DNA of 64,000 nt from Casimicrobium huifangae (GTDB lineage: Bacteria; Pseudomonadota; Gammaproteobacteria; Burkholderiales; Casimicrobiaceae): assembly GCF_009746125.1 (NCBI RefSeq), contig NZ_CP041352.1:3890436-3954435 (forward strand). The letters are read 5' to 3'. Positions 7,885 to 17,450 of this stretch are shown one piece after another (the stretch's first letter is position 1; every line of letters starts with the position of its first letter). Both the position numbers and the translations under genes were made by a program. Under the pieces are notes generated by a model. That model had not been told where the DNA came from. It worked only from the letters and a program-made list of their open reading frames with translations, and searched no databases.

Positions 7885-9624
7885 CTACATGCAGGCGCGA
7901 TAAATCTCGGCGATCGACACGTTGCCGGTGCGCGCCTGTTCGACGCCGTTTACCGGCAGCGGAATCATGCCGCTTTCGACGGCAAGGTGGCGGAACTCGT
8001 CGCTGGCCACGCCTTCGGCGACGCGGCCGCGAATCTGATCATTCATCACCATCAATTCGTAGATCGCCATGCGCCCGGCAAAGCCCGTGAAATGGCATTG
8101 CTCGCAGCCGGCCCCACGCAGGAACTTCTCGCCCGGTTTGAGTCCCAGGTTTTCGGCAAGCAGCGGGTCGATCTTTTCTTCGACCCGGCGGTGCGGGCAA
8201 TTCTTGCGCACCAGCCGCTGCGCCAGCACACCGATCACCGCCGAGCGGATCATGTAAGGCGCGATGCCGATCTCCAGCAGGCGCACCAGCGTGCTCGCCG
8301 CATCGTTGGTGTGCAACGTGCTGAACACCAGATGGCCTGTGAGCGCGCTCTCCACCGCGATCTTGCAGGTTTCGAGATCGCGCATTTCACCGATCATGAT
8401 CACATCAGGGTCGTGCCGCAAGATGTGCCGCAGCGCCTGCGGGAAGCCGAAATTGATCTGTGGCAACAGTTGAATCTGCCGGGTCTTGCCAAGCTCGTAC
8501 TCAATCGGGTCTTCGACCGTGATGATGTTGACGTTTTCCTTCTTCACCGCCTGCAGTGCGGCGTAAAGCGTCGTGGTCTTGCCGGAGCCGGTCGGACCGG
8601 TCACCAGAATGATGCCGTAGCTGCGGCGGATCAGGTCGAGAAAGCGCGCCTTGTCACTGTCCTTGAAGCCAATCTCGTCAACCGAACGGAGACCGGCGCT
8701 CTTGTCGAGGATGCGGATCACCACGCTTTCGCCGTACTGCACCGGAATGATCGAAATGCGCAGGTCGATCGGCTGCTCGCCGACATCCAGCCGGATGCGG
8801 CCATCCTGCGGCAGCCGACGTTCAGTGATATCCAGGCTGGACAAAATCTTGATGCGGCTGACCACCGCCGGCAACAGCGCGGCGCGCAGACTGCGCATTG
8901 GCACCAGCGAGCCGTCGATGCGATAGAGCACCTCGAACTCGTGCTTGCCGGGGCGGATGTGCACGTCGGACGCGCGCATGCTGGCCGCCTCATGCAGCAG
9001 CGTATCGACCAGATTGACGATTGGCGCCCGCTTGGCGACGTGCTCGGCATCGCGCCAGAGCCGCTCGTCGTCCTGCTCGGCGTGGCGCTCCTGCTCCAGC
9101 GCCAGCTCGGTCAGGGCGCGCAGCTCCTCCGCCTCCTGCGCGGTGCGATAGAGCCGGTTGATGGCTTCATCAATCTGCACCCCACTGGCGCGAACGAAGA
9201 CGAAATGGCGCTGCAAGGCAAAGCGGAGCACGGTCAGTGCGTCGTCGTCGAGCAGATCAGACACGGCCAGCACCACCGCATCGCGCCAGCGCATCACCGG
9301 CACCACGCGATAGCGCTCCACCACGGCGCTGGTCAGCAGCGCGGCAATCGCCGGAGTGCTATCGAAATGGGTGAGGTCCACCTTGGGAACGTCACGGATC
9401 GCATGCAACGTCTGCTTCGCCACCTCCAGATTGGGCGGGGGCGACTTGCTGCCGGCCGTGGTCGTCACCAGCAGGCGCGCACGCTCAACGTCCTGCCGGC
9501 TCGGCGGCTCACCACGCTTGAGCAACTGGCCGTAGGCGGAGCTTGACTCCGCGTGCGCGTCCAGCAGCGACTCCAGTTCGTCGGGATTGACCACGACCCG
9601 TTCCGGCAATTGTTCTCGCAGCAT
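7885..9624 (-). CDS. GspE/PilB-family type II secretion or type IV pilus ATPase
   Basis: A 579-residue hexameric secretion ATPase. The N-terminal ~150 residues resemble the MshEN/GspE N-domain. The C-terminal ATPase domain shows Walker A GPTGSGKTTTLY, the Asp box region VEDPIEYEL, Walker B MIGEMRDLETCKIAVES and the His box TGHLVFSTLHTNDA. The zinc-finger loop is incomplete: the first pair reads CPHR instead of CxxC, while the second CEQC is intact. No pilin, GspD/F or PilC genes are nearby, so it is an orphan ATPase that may serve a machine encoded elsewhere. Choosing between gspE and pilB is not possible from the sequence alone. Confidence 0.85.
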   Translation of the reverse strand: MLREQLPERVVVNPDELESLLDAHAESSSAYGQLLKRGEPPSRQDVERARLLVTTTAGSKSPPPNLEVAKQTLHAIRDVPKVDLTHFDSTPAIAALLTSAVVERYRVVPVMRWRDAVVLAVSDLLDDDALTVLRFALQRHFVFVRASGVQIDEAINRLYRTAQEAEELRALTELALEQERHAEQDDERLWRDAEHVAKRAPIVNLVDTLLHEAASMRASDVHIRPGKHEFEVLYRIDGSLVPMRSLRAALLPAVVSRIKILSSLDITERRLPQDGRIRLDVGEQPIDLRISIIPVQYGESVVIRILDKSAGLRSVDEIGFKDSDKARFLDLIRRSYGIILVTGPTGSGKTTTLYAALQAVKKENVNIITVEDPIEYELGKTRQIQLLPQINFGFPQALRHILRHDPDVIMIGEMRDLETCKIAVESALTGHLVFSTLHTNDAASTLVRLLEIGIAPYMIRSAVIGVLAQRLVRKNCPHRRVEEKIDPLLAENLGLKPGEKFLRGAGCEQCHFTGFAGRMAIYELMVMNDQIRGRVAEGVASDEFRHLAVESGMIPLPVNGVEQARTGNVSIAEIYRACM

Positions 9625-9768
9625 GTGTTCATACGCGCAGACGCCCTCACCCGCGCGACCTCCGTGTCTTCTCTTGCCAGTATGCCCGTTTTCCGTCGCG
9701 AATGGACGAAGCCGACGTGACGCGCATCAAGGCAGGCTGGAATCTGGCTGTGAACGGTAGCGGATACC

Positions 9769-11604
9769 TCAGGGCGCGACATTCATGCCGCAGGCAACAA
9801 GAATCGGGCGAATGCTGGCCCAAGTGCGCCGTGGCGCACCTGGCGCCGCCGCGAGCGCTGCGGCGTCGGTCAATCCGAGCATGGCCCGCAGGAGGACAAG
9901 ACCATCGGTGGTCGGCAGGATCGCGCCATCGCCATCAATGTCCACAGTGCAGCTGGCGGCACTGGCGACGCCAAAATCGAGCGTGTTGCTGTTACCGGAG
10001 AGCGTGCGCAGCACCGTAATCCACAGTTCACTGTTGCCGCTATCCAGACTTATCAGCACATCGGTATCGGCGACCATCGCCGCGCCGTTGAGCCGGACAT
10101 CGGCTGGAGCGGCAGCCGCCGTGTAGTTGCGGACACGCAGCACCGGATTGCGCAGCGTATCGCCTGCTGGCACCGACCAGTTGACCGCCAGCGCATTGCC
10201 CGCCGCGCTCGCCTCCCAGCTACCGTATACCGGGTTCCAGCCCGGCCGCGTCCACGCCTGCGTGTCGCTGCGGCCCACGCCAGCCGCGCCACTCGCTGGA
10301 ACGCTGCCGGTACTCGCAGTAAGCGCGATGCCCGCCGACATCAGGATCGCTTCGTACTCGGCCAGTACCGCCGCCGTCGGGTTCACGCCCTGCGCCGGGT
10401 TGTGCTCGCCCAGTACCACCGCCGTGCTGTAGCTTTTGTAGCGGGGCTGGGTGACCGTCGCGCCCACGTAGTTGTCGTAGCTGGAACGACCGATGGCGCC
10501 AAGTTTGGCGCCCCACGCAAACCGGCGACCGGTAGTGCTGCTGTTGACTTCGAGCCCTGCAACACCCCAGAAGTCGTTCTCAACACTCTGGAACGGCCAG
10601 TCCCACACACAGAACATGCGGTAGCCCTCTGCAGGGCAGGCTTGCCCGGCGGCGCTGGTGGTGCCCTGAAAATTGCCCGAGTAACCACCGTTGCCCGCGT
10701 CATGGGTCGCCAGCAGGCTGGTCTGGACAATACCCATCTGCGCATTGCCACCGTTGACCCAGAGCTGATTGAACGGAATTGCCGCGCGACCGCTGGCTGC
10801 CCAGCTCCAGTTCGCATTCAGGGTAAAGGGCGCGCCGGTGGTGGCAAAGCGCCGCTGGTCGACCGCCCAGGCAATGCCACCGATGGCGCTGCCGGTAACG
10901 CCGGCAAACTCGACTTCGCCGTACGGTCCGCGTGCGTCCCCCTCAATCTGCTCGGCCAGCGGCAGATTGGCCGGCGCTGCAGACCAATCCCAAGTGACCG
11001 TCCAGACCGGATGATCGCGGCCATTGGCGAACAACCACTGGATGGTGACCGGGAGCTGATAGCGGACAAAGGTGTTGCCAGGCGCATGCGGGCCGGAAAC
11101 GCGCGGGTAGGTGGTACGAAACTCGTGAATGGCATGATGCCGCCCTGCGAAACGGACGCTATAAGTACCCGCAAAGCCCCTGCCCAGTGGGCTGTCGTCA
11201 CCAATCCAGCGCTGCAGTTCGCAATACTGCGTGTTCGGTTCCGCCGCGCAGCTCTCGACATAGCGCGCGTGTGAGACAACATAACCAAAACCGCCCGCGC
11301 CACCAGCCGTGGCGTTGACGACGCGGGTGCTGCCACCGTTGAGCACGTAGGTATAGCGGTCAAGGAATCCGCCGCCGGCAACATTGTTGCGGGCAAGAAT
11401 CGCCTGCCGGCTGCGACCCGATGCGTCGGTCCACTGGTAGCCATCGCCAGTGCGCCCGGCATTGCCACTGATACCCTGCGTCACCGAGATCGGGGATATC
11501 TGTGCAAGCACCCCAGCGCACATACCCGCGAGCACCGTAGCCACGGTGCAGCGACTGGCGCGCCAGGTGGGCGACATTCGCCCATTCACTGCATTCATTG
11601 GCAT
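9769..11604 (-). CDS. Exported protein of unknown function with a dockerin-like C-terminus
   Basis: I do not recognise the main body. The 611-residue protein has a basic N-terminus and a hydrophobic stretch (about residues 20-35), consistent with export. The body is rich in G, N, W, Y and T, as in secreted beta-rich proteins, and has paired cysteines around residues 115-125. The last ~70 residues hold a Ca-loop-like DIDGDGAILPTTDG, then LLRAMLG, RRTWASIRPILVACGM, flanked by two cysteines. The same module ends the exported protein at 14554-16104. An AGGGGAG Shine-Dalgarno supports the start. Attachment, sorting or calcium-dependent folding are possible roles for the module; none can be chosen here. 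Confidence 0.7.
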   Translation of the reverse strand: MPMNAVNGRMSPTWRASRCTVATVLAGMCAGVLAQISPISVTQGISGNAGRTGDGYQWTDASGRSRQAILARNNVAGGGFLDRYTYVLNGGSTRVVNATAGGAGGFGYVVSHARYVESCAAEPNTQYCELQRWIGDDSPLGRGFAGTYSVRFAGRHHAIHEFRTTYPRVSGPHAPGNTFVRYQLPVTIQWLFANGRDHPVWTVTWDWSAAPANLPLAEQIEGDARGPYGEVEFAGVTGSAIGGIAWAVDQRRFATTGAPFTLNANWSWAASGRAAIPFNQLWVNGGNAQMGIVQTSLLATHDAGNGGYSGNFQGTTSAAGQACPAEGYRMFCVWDWPFQSVENDFWGVAGLEVNSSTTGRRFAWGAKLGAIGRSSYDNYVGATVTQPRYKSYSTAVVLGEHNPAQGVNPTAAVLAEYEAILMSAGIALTASTGSVPASGAAGVGRSDTQAWTRPGWNPVYGSWEASAAGNALAVNWSVPAGDTLRNPVLRVRNYTAAAAPADVRLNGAAMVADTDVLISLDSGNSELWITVLRTLSGNSNTLDFGVASAASCTVDIDGDGAILPTTDGLVLLRAMLGLTDAAALAAAPGAPRRTWASIRPILVACGMNVAP

Positions 11605-11735
11605 GGCACTCCCCTCATTCTGATCATCGCTGCAGACAACAGGCCTGCACTGCCGCGGGCCGGCGTTTGTTCAGACGGAATTTCGCCGCGCTTTCTGTCA
11701 TGCGCTGTAGTGCGCAACGAGGGGGGGACGGACGC

Positions 11736-14501
11736 CTATCCCGTGTTGCGCAGCCCCGCTGCCAGGCCGTTGATGGTGAGATGCAGCGCCCGCTGAGTGC
11801 GCTCCTCGACGTCGCCGGAGCGCACCCGGCGGATCAGCTCGATCTGCAGATGATTGAGCGGGTCGAGATACGGGAAACGGTTGCGGATCGAGCGCGCCAG
11901 CGTCGGGTTGTCTTCCAGCGGCGCGGCGCCGACCATTTCGCGATAGGCCGCCTGAGTGCGCTCCCATTCGACATGAATCGCGTTCCAGATGCGTTCGCGG
12001 ACGGTGCGGTCCTGCACCAGCGTGCTGTAGGCGGCACCAATCTGCATGTCGGTCTTTGACAACACCATGCCAAGGTTCGAGAGTACAGCGGCGAAGAACG
12101 GCCACTGCCTCGCCATCGCCTTGAGGTCGGCCATCGCCTCGGGTGATTCGTCAATCAGGCGAGCGACGGCGCTGCCGAAGCCGTACCAGCCTGGCAGCGC
12201 AACGCGCGCCTGCGCCCAGCTGAATACCCACGGAATGGCCCGCAAGTCCTCGATGCGGGCGCCTGCCTTGCGTGAGGCCGGACGGGAGCCGATGTTGAGC
12301 TCGGCAATCTCCTTGATCGGTGTGCTCTCGCGGAAGTAGGTGACGAAACCATCGTCGCCATAGACCAGCGTGCGATACGCCTGATAGGCGTAACCGCTCA
12401 GCTTTTCGGCCAGCGCTTCAAATTTCGCCTGCTGCGCGGTGTCGCCGACGACATTGGGCAGCAGCGTGCTTTCGAGAACGGCGGCCAACAGCGTTTCAAG
12501 ATTCCGCTGTGCGAGATCCGGGTCGCTGTATTTGCTGGAGATGATTTCACCTTGCTCCGTGAGGCGCAGGAAGCCGTTTACCGCACCCGCTGGCTGCGCG
12601 CGGATTGCCTCGTAGCTCGGGCCACCACCACGGCCGACGCTGCCGCCGCGACCGTGGAACAGGCAGAGCCGCACGCCATGCTGCGCGAAGCAATCCACCA
12701 GCGCCCGCTGGGCCCGATACAGCGCCCAGTTGGCCGTGAAATAGCCACCATCCTTGTTGCTGTCACTGTAGCCGAGCATGATCTCCTGCGCGTCGGCCTG
12801 CGCCTTGATCCAGCGGCGGTAGAGCGGATGCGCGAAGGCGGCAGCCATCACCGCCGGCGCGTTCTGCAAGTCCTCAATGGTTTCGAACAGCGGCACGATA
12901 GCCACCGCCAGATGTGGCACCTCGCCGCCGCGCGCGAGGCCGACCTCCTTGCACAGGGTGGCGACTTCGAGCAGATCGGATACCGATTCGCCCTTGGAGA
13001 TGATCATGCGCGGCAACGCGGCAGCGCCGAAACGCGCGTGCACCTCGGCAGCACGGCGGAAAATCGCCAGCTCCGACAGCGCCGTCTCCGACAGTCGCGT
13101 GTAGGGCGAGGCCAGCAGGCGCGGGCTTTCCAGCTCGCGGCTCAGGAGCGCCACTTTCTCCGCTTCGCTGAGCTTTGCATAGTCCGCACATACGCCGCAA
13201 CCCGTCAGCAACTCGGCGACCACCGCCTCATGCACGGCGGAGTTCTGCCGCAAGTCGACCGGTGCCAGATGAAAGCCGAAGGTCTCCACCGCGCGCTTGA
13301 GTGGCAGCACGCGGGCGTCGGCAATCACGCCGGAGCCATGCTGCGCGAGCGATTCAGCGATGGTTTCCAGATCATCCGCCAGCTCGTCCGGTGTAGCGTA
13401 GGGCGCGGCGTCCGCGTTGTGTGGCAGGCGCGCCGGCGCGTTGCCGCTCAGGCTGCGATAGCTGGCCGCGAGCCGGCTGTAGATACCGACCAGTGCGCGG
13501 CGATACGGCTCGTCGATGCGAAAGCGCGAGTCATCGCCTGCACGGTCGGCGAGATCGGTGAGTGCCGCAGTTACCTCAACCAAACGGCTCGACATCGCGA
13601 GCTCGGCACCGAGTGCATGCAGCTCGCGCAGATAGTGGCTCAGTGCCAGTTCGCACTGGGTATCGATCACGTAGGCGAGCGTGTCGGCGTTGACGAAGGG
13701 ATTGCCATCGCGGTCGCCACCGATCCACATGCCCACCTTGAAGAAGGGCGGCAGCTCGGCCACCGTGCGATCATGCGCAGCAAGATGCTTGAGCGTGTTG
13801 CCAAGCAGGCGCGGCACTTCCGACAGGAAGCTGGCACGGAAGTACGAGAGTGCGTTGTCAATCTCGTCGCGCACGCGCAGCTTGGTCAGCCGGAGCATCG
13901 CCGTCTGCCACAGTTGCAACACCAGCCGATGCAGTTCGCCGTCGCGCTCGTCGTTGTCGCTGGCGAGCGCAGCGGCAATGTGGCGCTCAGCATCTAGTGT
14001 GCTCTGCCGCTTGATCTCGGTCGGATGTGCGGTGAGCGTGGGGCTCACCAGCGCGCGCGCCAGGCAATGCCAGATTTCGTTGCCGGAGACATCGGCAGCC
14101 TTCAGGTGCGCGAACGCCGCCGTCAGCGAACCGGGTTGCGGCGTCGAACCGCTGCGCTTGTGGTGGCGACGGCGGCGGTTCTGATGCACGTCCTCCGCAA
14201 TGTTGGCGAGGTGCGAAAAATAGGTGAAGGCGCGCACCACGTCGAGCGTTTCCTCGACCGAAAGATCGGAGAGCAATGCTTCCAGCGGCCGGTGCGAGGC
14301 GCCGTCGCGGTGAAAGCGCACCGACTCCTGGCGGATGGTTTCGATCTTGTCGAAGGTGGCGTCACCGCGCTGGGCGCGAATCACCTCACCGAGCAGCCGC
14401 CCGAGCAATCGGGTATCGGCCTTGAGCGGGGCGTCCTTGACGGACTCGGCAGCGCCATCGGCGCTGTGGGTGGCGTTTTCCGGAGCAGTGGCGGCATTCA
14501 T
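11736..14501 (-). CDS. ppc: Phosphoenolpyruvate carboxylase
   Basis: Cytosolic anaplerotic enzyme that makes oxaloacetate from PEP and bicarbonate. The catalytic signatures are present: TLTAHPTEIKRQS with the essential histidine, the GYSDSNKDGGYFTANW motif, and the glycine-rich loop FHGRGGSVGRGGGP. The C-terminus ends in NTG, as PEPC proteins normally do. The frame is open from a TTG at 14519, but the ATG at 14501 is chosen, giving 921 residues, slightly longer than E. coli Ppc (883) because of an unconserved N-terminal extension. It stands as a single gene between two exported-protein genes with which it has no obvious functional link. Confidence 0.96.
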   Translation of the reverse strand: MNAATAPENATHSADGAAESVKDAPLKADTRLLGRLLGEVIRAQRGDATFDKIETIRQESVRFHRDGASHRPLEALLSDLSVEETLDVVRAFTYFSHLANIAEDVHQNRRRRHHKRSGSTPQPGSLTAAFAHLKAADVSGNEIWHCLARALVSPTLTAHPTEIKRQSTLDAERHIAAALASDNDERDGELHRLVLQLWQTAMLRLTKLRVRDEIDNALSYFRASFLSEVPRLLGNTLKHLAAHDRTVAELPPFFKVGMWIGGDRDGNPFVNADTLAYVIDTQCELALSHYLRELHALGAELAMSSRLVEVTAALTDLADRAGDDSRFRIDEPYRRALVGIYSRLAASYRSLSGNAPARLPHNADAAPYATPDELADDLETIAESLAQHGSGVIADARVLPLKRAVETFGFHLAPVDLRQNSAVHEAVVAELLTGCGVCADYAKLSEAEKVALLSRELESPRLLASPYTRLSETALSELAIFRRAAEVHARFGAAALPRMIISKGESVSDLLEVATLCKEVGLARGGEVPHLAVAIVPLFETIEDLQNAPAVMAAAFAHPLYRRWIKAQADAQEIMLGYSDSNKDGGYFTANWALYRAQRALVDCFAQHGVRLCLFHGRGGSVGRGGGPSYEAIRAQPAGAVNGFLRLTEQGEIISSKYSDPDLAQRNLETLLAAVLESTLLPNVVGDTAQQAKFEALAEKLSGYAYQAYRTLVYGDDGFVTYFRESTPIKEIAELNIGSRPASRKAGARIEDLRAIPWVFSWAQARVALPGWYGFGSAVARLIDESPEAMADLKAMARQWPFFAAVLSNLGMVLSKTDMQIGAAYSTLVQDRTVRERIWNAIHVEWERTQAAYREMVGAAPLEDNPTLARSIRNRFPYLDPLNHLQIELIRRVRSGDVEERTQRALHLTINGLAAGLRNTG

Positions 14502-14553
14502 GCGCCGATTATGCTGCAACGCACAACTACGGCAAACTACGCCCCCAACCTCG

Positions 14554-16104
14554 TTACGGCAGCGCCATCCCGCACTGGTTGACCAGATAGTCGCGGACCG
14601 CTGTCCATGACGTGCGGCTCGCTTCCACCGGGAAGCTGATGCCTGCCGTCACCGCGCCGCCAGTCATGCCCAGCGCGACGCGGGCGAGCATCAGCGCATC
14701 GGTGGTCGCCAGCACACGGCCATCGCCATCAAGATCGTTGCTGCAGGCGCGGTACCCGAACGGACCGCCGTCGTAGCGGACCGAGCAGAAGTCATAGTCG
14801 CCACTGCCGCCAGGGCAGGAACTACCGACCATGATGCGACCATCGGCATACAGCGCAACGGCCGGCTTGGGGGAGTAGAGGAAATAGAAGCCGCCGCTGC
14901 CGATCGGAGTGATGACGTAACCCGTGCCATTGAAAGTGGTATCGAGCGCCCCTTCAGGGGTAAACCGCTGCACACAGATGTCGGCTGCACTGTTGTTGCC
15001 GCCATTGCCGCAACTGCCGGCCACCACGATACGGCCGTCCGGCTGTACGGCTATGGAATACGCCATGTTGCCGTAGTTGCCGACCGTGGTCAGCACTTGT
15101 CCCGCGCTGCCAAAGCCACTATCGACTGCGCCATTGGCATTGAAGCGGAGGATGCAGAAGTCACCTTTCAGGAACTGCCCCACGGTGTGTGCGCACTGGC
15201 CGGCAAGAATCAATTTGCCGTCGGGTTGCACGGCCACCGCCTGGGCGCCACCGGACGGCGTGGCCAGCAGCTTGCCCGATTGGCCGAAGCTGCTGTCGAT
15301 GCTGCCGTTTGCCAGCAAGCGCAGCACACAATAAAGATAGACGCCACCGTTGCTGCAACCGCCAGCGATGACGATCTTGCCGTCACTCTGCACCAGCGCC
15401 GAGGTGGCGTAGTCAAAGTTCGCGTTCATGTCGAGCACCAGGCTGCCAGTAGCGCTGGCGTTGAAGCCGGCGTCAATGGCGCCATCGGCAGTGAAGCGCT
15501 GCACGCAGAAATCGTAGGTGGTGGTGCCCTGACAAGTGCCGACGACGATGATCTTGCCGTCAGGTTGCAGGGCCATGTTGTAGATGGACATGCCAGTGCT
15601 GCCGATCATGCCGCCGAGGGCAATGCCGGCGTTACCGAAGCTGCTGTCGAGCGCGCCGCTGCTGGTGTAGCGCAGCAGACAAGCCTGGCCGACGGCGGCC
15701 GGCGCGCAGCGACCGGCGACCACCAGCTTGCCATCACCGCGCAACGCCGCACCCACTGGACCGAACTCGGGCGCGGCGGCGTAGGTGGTTTTGATCTGGC
15801 CGGTCGCGTTGAAACTCGTGTCCGGCGCGCCGCCTGGCAAGAAACGGGCAATGCAGACGCTCAGCACGCTGCCGTTGGTGCTGGCATTGCAGTGGCCAAC
15901 CTGAATGACCTTGCCATCCGGCTGCAGCAGCAGCGCGTTGGCAACGTCATTGCTGTTGCCGAATGAGGTGAGCAGTTTGCCGGCGCCCTGCGCGCTGAGC
16001 GTGGCCCACGAGGCATCGAGTGTGCCGGGCTGGCCCGGCGTGGCGATCGCCAGTGCAGCGAAGCTTGCGCATACCGTAGCAATGGTCTGTTTGATGGCGT
16101 TCAC
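14554..16104 (-). CDS. Exported delta-60 repeat protein with a dockerin-like C-terminus
   Basis: A 516-residue secreted protein. After a signal peptide (hydrophobic AALAIATPG region, about residues 10-25) it is built from about seven copies of the delta-60 repeat, each ~55 residues with the pattern LQPDGKIIVVG followed by FTADGAIDAGFN or a similar motif. The repeats probably form a beta-propeller-like structure. The final ~70 residues match the C-terminal module of the 9769-11604 protein: DLDGDGRVLATTDALML, a following LG, RTSWTAVRDYLV and CGM. The start codon is GTG with a good AGGGAG 7-8 nt upstream. The ligand and role are unknown. Confidence 0.82.
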   Translation of the reverse strand: MNAIKQTIATVCASFAALAIATPGQPGTLDASWATLSAQGAGKLLTSFGNSNDVANALLLQPDGKVIQVGHCNASTNGSVLSVCIARFLPGGAPDTSFNATGQIKTTYAAAPEFGPVGAALRGDGKLVVAGRCAPAAVGQACLLRYTSSGALDSSFGNAGIALGGMIGSTGMSIYNMALQPDGKIIVVGTCQGTTTYDFCVQRFTADGAIDAGFNASATGSLVLDMNANFDYATSALVQSDGKIVIAGGCSNGGVYLYCVLRLLANGSIDSSFGQSGKLLATPSGGAQAVAVQPDGKLILAGQCAHTVGQFLKGDFCILRFNANGAVDSGFGSAGQVLTTVGNYGNMAYSIAVQPDGRIVVAGSCGNGGNNSAADICVQRFTPEGALDTTFNGTGYVITPIGSGGFYFLYSPKPAVALYADGRIMVGSSCPGGSGDYDFCSVRYDGGPFGYRACSNDLDGDGRVLATTDALMLARVALGMTGGAVTAGISFPVEASRTSWTAVRDYLVNQCGMALP

Positions 16105-16214
16105 AACGGGTCTCCCTGCGAATCAACAACGGCGAACGTGGCACCGGGAAGGCACAGCGCCACCCCCGAGCAGGCGTCGCAACCCTTCCTTAGCGGATCA
16201 GACGGCAATCTGGC

Positions 16215-17189
16215 TCATCGCGCGGCGCCACCTGCCGCCGCCGGCTTGCGGGCCTGCCGCGCAGTCTTTGCCCGCAGCGCCCCAGTGAAGCCCTTGCTCT
16301 GCATGAACACCTTGCCAAGCTCAACGATTTCCTCGCGGCGGGCGGATGTCTTGCGGAACGCGAAGGCAATGGTGCGTGCCGGCCCGCGTGGCGTGAAGCG
16401 GCGGGCGTAGAGGCTGGAGCCGGAGAGCACGCCGCCAGCGATGGCAATCTCGGGCAGCAGCGTGTGGCCAAGGCCGCTTTCGACCATGTGGGTCAGCGTA
16501 ATCAGGCTGGTGGCGGACAGCGTGCGGTTGGTCTGCGCACTCTTCAGCCCGCAGGCGGCGATGGCGTGCTCACGCAGGCAGTGGCCATCCTCCAGCAGCA
16601 GCAATTGCTCGGGCTCGATTTTGTCGATCGGCAGCGGCGAATGCGCCGAGCCGAGCTTCGGGTCGGCGGTGACGAACAGGAACTCATCATCGAACAGCGG
16701 CAGCGTGTCGATGCCGGCGGGCAAGTCGTACGGCAGCGCGATCAGCGCGGCGTCCAGCGCGCTGGCCAGCAGACGATCGAGACAGACTTCGGTCAGATCC
16801 TCGCGCAAAAAGAGCTTCAACTTCGGGTACTGCACACGCAACGTCGCCAGCGAAGACGGCAGCGCAAACGGCGCGATGGTGGGGATGACGCCAAGGCGGA
16901 AATTGCCGGTCAGCGGGTTGCGTGCCGTCGCGCATAGCTCCACCAGATCGTTGGCCTGCGCCACCAGATCGCGTGCACGCGCCACGACGGCATCGCCCAC
17001 CGCCGTGAAGGCCACATGGCGGCGGTCGCGCTCGACCAGTGTGACGTCCAGCGTGCTCTCCAGGTCACGCAGGCTGGCCGACAGCGTGCTTTGCGTGATG
17101 AAGCTCTTCTCTGCCGCACGACCGAAGTGCTGCTCCTCGTGCAGCGCGATCAGGTAGCGGAGTTGTTGCAGTGAAGGCAGGGCGGCCAT
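16215..17189 (-). CDS. oxyR: OxyR-type LysR-family peroxide sensor
   Basis: A 324-residue LysR-family regulator: an N-terminal winged helix-turn-helix (LQQLRYLIALHEEQHFGRAA) and a substrate-binding-like sensor domain. The redox pair of OxyR is present in LEDGHCLREHAIAACGL, with C204 and C213 nine residues apart, matching C199/C208 of E. coli OxyR. This identifies it as the hydrogen peroxide sensor rather than a generic LysR protein. No catalase or ahpC gene is adjacent in the window, and the following gene downstream on the same strand is the delta-60 protein. Confidence 0.88.
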   Translation of the reverse strand: MAALPSLQQLRYLIALHEEQHFGRAAEKSFITQSTLSASLRDLESTLDVTLVERDRRHVAFTAVGDAVVARARDLVAQANDLVELCATARNPLTGNFRLGVIPTIAPFALPSSLATLRVQYPKLKLFLREDLTEVCLDRLLASALDAALIALPYDLPAGIDTLPLFDDEFLFVTADPKLGSAHSPLPIDKIEPEQLLLLEDGHCLREHAIAACGLKSAQTNRTLSATSLITLTHMVESGLGHTLLPEIAIAGGVLSGSSLYARRFTPRGPARTIAFAFRKTSARREEIVELGKVFMQSKGFTGALRAKTARQARKPAAAGGAAR

Positions 17190-17315
17190 GAATGATCTGC
17201 GGGATGCAGCCGACTACTATGAGTTCGGCAAAAGCGATGGGAAGCGCAATTTTAATTTGCTGAATCAATCTAACAAAGTACGCCGCGAGCCGTCCATAGC
17301 GTGCGCATGGAGATA

Positions 17316-17432
17316 TGGCTTCTTGCAGAAACGACCGTTGCTAAAGGGCGAAGCGGCGGAAAAACAAAAACTCGACTTTTCCCCAAACCGGCACCTGTGC
17401 CCTTACCCGACGGGCGTTTCAGCAAAAAGCTG
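17316..17432. repeat. Five-box palindromic intergenic element, copy E
   Basis: Between oxyR and the acyltransferase gene. Boxes: TGGCTTCTTGCAG (17316-17328), AAGGGC (17344-17349), centre AAACTCGACTTTT (17368-17380), GCCCTT (17399-17404) and the hairpin CAGCAAAAAGCTG (17420-17432). Box spacing is about 26 bp. AAGGGC and GCCCTT are complementary. The rest of this 260 bp gap holds only the presumed oxyR promoter. Confidence 0.75.
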
Positions 17433-17450
17433 AGGCACCCGTTTTCGCGG

